From the NCBI RefSeq assembly GCF_030929595.1, contig NZ_JAVFVR010000001.1:1054001-1118000 (forward strand): a stretch of DNA of 64,000 nucleotides. Direction: 5' to 3'. The position numbers were made by a program, and so were the translations under genes. Below, one piece after another: positions 60,019 through 64,000 of the stretch. This DNA comes from Flavobacterium sp. LHD-85 (GTDB taxonomy: Bacteria; Bacteroidota; Bacteroidia; Flavobacteriales; Flavobacteriaceae). Below the pieces are notes generated by a model. It worked only from the letters and a program-made list of their open reading frames with translations, was not told the DNA's origin and did no database searches. Every line of letters begins with the position of its first letter. The first letter of the stretch is position 1.

Positions 60019-60648
60019 TTATTTTCCATTAAACGTCGTCATTGTATTTTCTAAACCTGCTGTCCCAAAAGCTCTAATAATTTCTGCTGAAGTCTCTAAG
60101 CGCTCCGGAAGTTTTGCATCTTCCTCAGGAGTCCATTCTCCTAAAACATAATCTACCTGCTGTCCTTTTTTGAATTGATCGCTGATACCAAATCTGAAAC
60201 GGGTATAGTTTTGTGTATTTAAAACTAAATTAATATTTTTTAAACCATTGTGACCGCCATCGCTTCCTTTTGGTTTGATTCTAATAGTACCGAATGACAG
60301 ATTTAAATCGTCTGTAATGACTAAAATATTCTCTAGAGGAATATTCTCCTTATCCATCCAATATTTTACCGCTTTACCGCTTAAATTCATATAAGTGTTT
60401 GGCTTTAAAAGAAAAAAGGTTCTCCCTTTAAATTTATACTCAGCCAAAGAACCGAGTTTTACGGTTTCAAATGAAAGCCCTTCTTTTCTGGCTAAAAAAT
60501 CCAGGACTTTAAATCCGATATTGTGTCTCGTGTTTACGTATTCTGCTCCTATATTTCCTAAACCTACTATTAAATATTTCTTCATATTATCTTCTATGTT
60601 CTCTTCTTTTGGTGTTGATGAAAACAGTTTTGTTATCCATTTTATCAT
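60019..60648 (-). CDS. pth: Peptidyl-tRNA hydrolase
   Basis: A 209-residue enzyme releasing peptides from dropped-off peptidyl-tRNA. LIVGLGNIGAEYVNTRHNIGF has the substrate Asn and catalytic His, and KGSDGGHNGLKNI is the second signature. An N-terminal leader of 21 residues (MIKWITKLFSSTPKEEN...) precedes the core. I chose ATG 60648; the core alone would start at 60585. It lies in a gene block with rplY and prs. Confidence 0.93.
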   Translation of the reverse strand: MIKWITKLFSSTPKEENIEDNMKKYLIVGLGNIGAEYVNTRHNIGFKVLDFLARKEGLSFETVKLGSLAEYKFKGRTFFLLKPNTYMNLSGKAVKYWMDKENIPLENILVITDDLNLSFGTIRIKPKGSDGGHNGLKNINLVLNTQNYTRFRFGISDQFKKGQQVDYVLGEWTPEEDAKLPERLETSAEIIRAFGTAGLENTMTTFNGK

Positions 60649-61183
60649 GATTGCAAAAGTAAGATTAATTAGAGAATGTGACAATTTGTTAATTAGATAA
60701 TTTGAGAATGCGACGATTAGATAATTGTCTGTTGGTCGTGATTTAACCGCAAAGATCGCAAGGGTTTTGCGCTAAGAACGCTAAGAAATAGCTTTTACTG
60801 AGATTTGCAAAGAACATAAAGACTTCGACTTCGCTCAGCCTGACAACTATGAAAAAACTCAGTATCTCAGAATCTTAGCAACTTAAGATCTTATAAAAAA
60901 GATATTTTCCTGCTAGCCCTGACAGAAGCGGCATCCTTTTTATCCGCTTTTTAGCGGATGAAAAGATATAGCGGATGGCAGGAACGTCACGTCTTATGAA
61001 AACGAAAAGTTGCTGCTTCTAAAAAATAATTAGAAAATTTGAGAATGTGACAATTAGAGAATTTCTTAAAAAGGCTTCGACCCTGCTCAGCCAGACAAAT
61101 ATTATGCATGTCAGATTGAACAAAGTCGAAGCCCTCTTGTAACAAAAAACCTTAGCATCTCAGCATCTTAGAAACTTAGAAGC
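60649..61183. repeat. Repeat-rich gap between pth and rplY
   Basis: No gene is supported. In order: GAGAATTTGAGAATGTGACA-type words (60670-60730, again 61036-61065); GCAAAG/TTGCGC words (60748-60790); TTCGACTTCGCTCAGCCTGA (60824 onward); CTCAGAATCTTAGCAACTTA words (60859-60890, again 61150-61182); a 76-bp structured element with TCCTGC/GCAGGA ends (60908-60983); and a 61-bp hairpin with GGCTTCGAC/GTCGAAGCC arms (61073-61133). Confidence 0.72.
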
Positions 61184-61184
61184 T

Positions 61185-61220
61185 AAAAAAAAAGCCCCAA
61201 TCGTAAGATTGAGGCTTTTT
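61185..61220. terminator. Terminator of rplY
   Basis: AAGCCCCAATC and GATTGAGGCTT (one mismatch) around GTAA, flanked by A9 and T5, 19 bp past the rplY stop on the minus strand. Confidence 0.88.
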
Positions 61221-61238
61221 GTATTGAGTTGAAAAAAA

Positions 61239-61850
61239 TTATTTTTTCTTTCCTTTTGCAGGAGCTTTTGCAGCTTTTGCAGCCTCTTGAGCAGCTTTCA
61301 TAGCAGCACGAGAGATTCTCACTTGACAAACAACAGTGTTGTCTGGGTGCATAATTTTGTACTCTGGTTTTCCAACTTTAGTAACGTATAATTTGTTACC
61401 CATTTCAAGTGGAGTGATGTCAGCTTCAACGAAATCAGGAAGATTTGCTGGTAAAGCTTTAACTTTCAATTTACGTTGGTTCAAACGTAAAACACCTCCC
61501 GCAAGAACACCTTTAGATGTACCAACGATTTTCACAGGAACTTCCATTGTGATTTCTTTATCATCAAATAATTGGAAGAAGTCAATGTGTAAAATTTTGT
61601 CAGATACTGGGTGAACTTGGATATCTTGCAAAATTGCATTGAATGATTTTCCTTTTCCAAGTTCGATCACAACAGTGTGAGCGTTTGGAGTGTAAACCAA
61701 GTTTTTGAATGCAGTAACGTCTGCTGAGAAGTGTACTGCCTGGTTTCCTCCGTATAAAACGCAAGGTACCTGTCCAGCATTACGTAAGGCTTTAGTTGAC
61801 ACTTTGCCCACGCTTTCTCTTTCTGATCCTTTAATTGTAATCGATTTCAT
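61239..61850 (-). CDS. rplY: 50S ribosomal protein L25 (CTC type)
   Basis: A 203-residue L25 of the long CTC/TL5 type: an N-terminal 5S-rRNA-binding domain (residues 1-90, [16 protein letters not shown] start), a C-terminal beta domain (about 95-180), and a Lys/Ala-rich tail. It binds 5S rRNA in the large subunit. It is downstream of prs in the same orientation, with short repeats in the 120-bp gap. Confidence 0.95.
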   Translation of the reverse strand: MKSITIKGSERESVGKVSTKALRNAGQVPCVLYGGNQAVHFSADVTAFKNLVYTPNAHTVVIELGKGKSFNAILQDIQVHPVSDKILHIDFFQLFDDKEITMEVPVKIVGTSKGVLAGGVLRLNQRKLKVKALPANLPDFVEADITPLEMGNKLYVTKVGKPEYKIMHPDNTVVCQVRISRAAMKAAQEAAKAAKAPAKGKKK

Positions 61851-61869
61851 TGTAAAAAAATATAGTTAT

Positions 61870-61972
61870 TAAATAAATATTCTATTTTGCTGTAAGCTTT
61901 AAGCAATATACTTTAGGCTTTTTATGCAAAGTATATAAGCTTACGGCCTAAAGCCTAAAGCTTACTGCTTTT
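61870..61972. repeat. Word repeats between prs and rplY
   Basis: GTAAGCTTTAAGC (about 61892) and the inverse GCCTAAAGCTTAC with an extra GCCTAAA unit (about 61947-61965) bracket TATACTTTAGG/GCAAAGTATA words. The block can fold into a hairpin and may act in attenuation between prs and rplY. Confidence 0.55.
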
Positions 61973-62912
61973 ACATAATAAATTTTCCACTGATGGAATT
62001 ATTGTGGTGAACCATTTGCATTACTTCAGCAAATAAAGGCGCGCAGCTTACCACTTTTATTTTCTTTGATTCTCTCTTTAACGGAATAGAATCTGTTACG
62101 ATTAATTCTGTTAGTTTCGAGTTTTCAATTTTCTCGTATGCTCCGCCTGATAAAATAGCGTGCGTACAAATTGCTCTTACACTTAGCGCTCCTTTTTCGA
62201 TCATTAGGTCTGCCGCTTTCGCTAGAGTTCCCCCTGTATCGATCATGTCGTCTACTAAGATTACGTTACGCCCTTTTACTTCACCAATTAGTTCCATAGT
62301 GTCAATAACGTTGGCTGCTTTTCTTTGTTTGTAACAGATTACTACATCTGATTCTAGAAACTTAGAGTAAGCATATGCTCTTTTTGAACCTCCCATATCT
62401 GGAGATGCAATTGTCAGATTTTCTAAATTTAAACTTTCTACGTATGGTAAAAAGATTGTAGATGCAAATAAATGATCTACTGGTTTTTCAAAGAATCCTT
62501 GAATCTGGTCTGCATGCAAATCCATAGTCATGATTCTAGTTGCTCCTGCAGCTGTTAGCAGATTCGCTACTAACTTAGCTCCAATCGGAACTCTTGGTTT
62601 GTCTTTTCTATCTTGTCTTGCCCAACCAAAATAAGGCATAACAGCTGTAATATGTCTTGCTGATGCACGTTTTGCCGCATCAATCATTAACAACAATTCC
62701 ATCAGATTATCTGCACTTGGAAAAGTTGAACATACGATAAATACTCGCAAACCTCTTATTGATTCTTCGTAAGACGGTTGAAATTCTCCGTCACTATACG
62801 TTGACATCGTTACTTTTCCTAACGGAATCCCGTAATCTTTTGCAATTTTTTCTGCAAGATAAACACTTTGTGAACAAGCAAAAATTTTAGCTTCTGGTTC
62901 TAGGTGCGACAT
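61971..62912 (-). CDS. prs: Ribose-phosphate pyrophosphokinase
   Basis: A 313-residue PRPP synthetase supplying purine, pyrimidine, His and Trp synthesis. DLHADQIQGFF (metal/ATP) and the PRPP loop VDDMIDTGGT are intact, as is PYFGWARQDRKDKPR. I chose ATG 62912 (MSHLEPEAKIFACSQSV) because it matches the family length; an in-frame ATG at 62966 adds 18 residues. A minus-strand -7 box lies at 63032-63039. Confidence 0.96.
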   Translation of the reverse strand: MSHLEPEAKIFACSQSVYLAEKIAKDYGIPLGKVTMSTYSDGEFQPSYEESIRGLRVFIVCSTFPSADNLMELLLMIDAAKRASARHITAVMPYFGWARQDRKDKPRVPIGAKLVANLLTAAGATRIMTMDLHADQIQGFFEKPVDHLFASTIFLPYVESLNLENLTIASPDMGGSKRAYAYSKFLESDVVICYKQRKAANVIDTMELIGEVKGRNVILVDDMIDTGGTLAKAADLMIEKGALSVRAICTHAILSGGAYEKIENSKLTELIVTDSIPLKRESKKIKVVSCAPLFAEVMQMVHHNNSISGKFIM

Positions 62913-63031
62913 TGTAATTTGTTGTTTTATTCCGTTACTTTTAAAAAATTCAACTTTATATTTCAATAAAGTAGAAAGCGTATAAATGTCTCGGATGTAG
63001 TTAGTTGTGTGTGCTTCGTTTTAACGAGCTG

Positions 63032-63039
63032 CAAATTTA
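63032..63039 (-). promoter_or_regulatory. -7 promoter element of prs
   Basis: TAAATTTG on the minus strand, with a TTG (63063-63065) 23 bp away, longer than the usual spacer. Confidence 0.5.
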
Positions 63040-63105
63040 TAAAATTTATTGAACACTGAAAGCAAAAATTTAAGTATTTTTAGTAGTTCGTTTAAAATTA
63101 TTTTT

Positions 63106-63113
63106 TACATTTG
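63106..63113 (+). promoter_or_regulatory. -7 promoter element of tRNA-Leu
   Basis: TACATTTG followed by CACCG, 86 bp before the tRNA. It matches TAnnTTTG. Confidence 0.6.
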
Positions 63114-63199
63114 CACCGTGTTAAAGGAATGACGCCATTTATGACTTCATTCTATTGCGTTAAAATAATTGATTTATCATTTATTTTTTCGTCTGCTAC

Positions 63200-63279
63200 G
63201 CCCGGATGGCGGAATTGGTAGACGCGCTGGTCTCAAACACCTGTGGGAAACCGTGCCGGTTCGACTCCGGCTCCGGGTA
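63200..63279 (+). tRNA. tRNA-Leu(CAA)
   Basis: An 80-nt class II tRNA: acceptor GCCCGGA/TCCGGGT, anticodon CAA at 63234-63236, a variable arm (TGTGGGAAACCGT), T-arm GCCGG-TTCGACT-CCGGC, discriminator A. The anticodon stem has one T-T mismatch (63228/63242). CCA is not encoded. Confidence 0.94.
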
Positions 63280-63280
63280 C

Positions 63281-63314
63281 AAAAACCTCTTCTTAACGGA
63301 AGAGGTTTTTTTTA
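63281..63314 (+). terminator. Terminator of tRNA-Leu
   Basis: AAAACCTCTT and AAGAGGTTTT around a short loop, followed by a T run. Confidence 0.85.
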
Positions 63315-63355
63315 TGTTTTTCCTTAACACATAAAAGGTTTTATCTAAAACCTTT

Positions 63356-63769
63356 TTATTTTTTTCTGATTCTTTGAATCAAAATTAAATTGATTTCGTT
63401 ACCACACATCCAATTAATTTGATACACGTCATTAGTTCTCCAAACCATATTGATTACGGACCATTCAATACTCATTGAATTACTTAAATTTTGAAAATCA
63501 TGCAAATTTTCTACTGTTTTATCAATAAGAGATTCATCTACTTCTGGCTCCATTATATTCAAATTATAATGAAACAAAACACTTTTTAATTCATCGTAAC
63601 TTTGCTTATAACCTACAGGTGTTTGTTTGGTAACAAATGTTTCAATCCCTTTATTTAAAAACCACTCCCCTTGAATCAAAGATTTTTTTTTAAGTTCTTT
63701 ATTATATGAACTCAATTGAGCATTTATCAAATTACAAAAACACAGAAATATAAAAACCGTTCTTTTCAT
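63356..63769 (-). CDS. Small secreted protein of unknown function
   Basis: A 137-residue protein with a signal peptide ending near NLINAQ. The mature part has IQGEWFLNKGIETF near the start and a strand-rich C-terminus with one cysteine (NWMCGNEINLILIQ). It could be a small beta-barrel such as a lipocalin-like domain, but I recognise no family. It is alone between tRNA-Leu and the OsmC-family gene. Confidence 0.7.
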   Translation of the reverse strand: MKRTVFIFLCFCNLINAQLSSYNKELKKKSLIQGEWFLNKGIETFVTKQTPVGYKQSYDELKSVLFHYNLNIMEPEVDESLIDKTVENLHDFQNLSNSMSIEWSVINMVWRTNDVYQINWMCGNEINLILIQRIRKK

Positions 63770-63863
63770 TATCCTATTTAGATTAAAAGACGAATATAGA
63801 TCATTAAAAGTTACTCTTATTATGGTTTTCCATAATCTAACTTTTTAACAAAACAGCCTCTAT

Positions 63864-64000
63864 TTAAACCTCACAACTCGCCTCATGCAAAACAGGAAAA
63901 TTGCAAGAATTAGCAATAAAACACAATTGATTTGCTTTATGATGCAAGTCTAAAGCCAATTCTATTTGGTCTGAATTTGAAATTTTTACTTTCGGATATA
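63864..64000 (-). CDS. OsmC-family protein (C-terminal part only)
   Basis: A minus-strand frame enters from the right edge and ends at TAA 63864-63866; 44 complete codons are visible. LDLHHKANQLCFIANSCNF is the conserved C-terminal block of OsmC/Ohr-type proteins, with the second reactive cysteine in LCFIANS. Such proteins handle organic hydroperoxides. The N-terminal cysteine and most of the gene are outside the window. Confidence 0.8.
   Translation of the reverse strand, partial: YPKVKISNSDQIELALDLHHKANQLCFIANSCNFPVLHEASCEV

Noticed and set aside
62913..62966. Longer Prs start at 62966
   Set aside because: Adds 18 residues not found in the enzyme family; MSHLEPEAKIF at 62912 is the typical beginning.

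Overview
The window reads as a chromosomal segment of a Flavobacterium-like member of the Bacteroidota. The base composition is AT-rich. Promoters with the Bacteroidota -7 element TAnnTTTG recur (for example 2075, 10757, 27950, 55493), ribosome-binding regions are A-rich rather than Shine-Dalgarno, and lineage-typical families are present: IPExxVDY, DUF2480, DUF3078, DUF5689, a TonB receptor with a carboxypeptidase-like regulatory domain, and the 632-residue PurF variant. No rRNA, CRISPR array, prophage or complete insertion sequence was seen. The genus is inferred from these features, not from a database search.

Layout. 1-1.9 kb: the end of a metallo-beta-lactamase-fold hydrolase gene and a membrane-anchored coiled-coil protein. 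2.1-14.5 kb: an iron-sulfur (SUF) assembly locus on the plus strand, iscA-like, sufB, a flavodoxin-fold oxidoreductase, sufC, sufD, then sufS, a lipoprotein, sufE and sufT. It is interrupted by a minus-strand block at 6.7-10.6 kb (ASCH protein, PIN-GNAT-ASCH fusion, small nucleotide kinase-like protein, serine hydrolase) and by a GxxExxY gene flanked by 34-bp direct repeats. 14.0-17.0 kb: DUF2480, DUF3078, hflX. 17.1-26.4 kb: a secreted protein, a DUF5689 lipoprotein with its TonB receptor, an MFS transporter, a Gfo/Idh/MocA oxidoreductase and an Old-Yellow-Enzyme homologue. 26.5-28.2 kb: rseP and two identical tRNA-Asn genes. 28.2-32.0 kb: repeats, a TPR-like secreted protein, and a KilA-N gene sitting between two copies of the 3' end of a papain-family peptidase gene.

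32.2-46.1 kb is a long minus-strand envelope cluster. A seven-gene run begins with an arylsulfatase and continues with a HAD-fold lipoprotein, an outer-membrane barrel, three DUF1254/DUF1214 lipoproteins and a kinase-like DUF2252 protein. After a 300-bp gap come a DUF4136 lipoprotein, a membrane-spanning AraC-type regulator, a SphA-like barrel and an Omp85-like barrel. Symmetric TGTTTCA/TGAAACA operator-like sites lie in front of the sulfatase. The substrate of this apparent pathway is unknown.

46.6-64 kb is mostly core metabolism: pyk, rnc-fabF-acpP, purN, rnhA, an ECF sigma factor with a membrane partner and a divergent DUF6249 gene, a PfkB kinase, a PurF-like amidotransferase, sodA, pth, rplY, prs, tRNA-Leu, a secreted protein and the end of an OsmC-family gene.

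The strongest unexplained signals are: four tandem, separately promoted and terminated small-RNA-like units between the purF-like gene and sodA; two divergent, identically spaced ECF-type promoters flanking the sigma gene; and several single-gene insertions bounded by duplicated host sequence.
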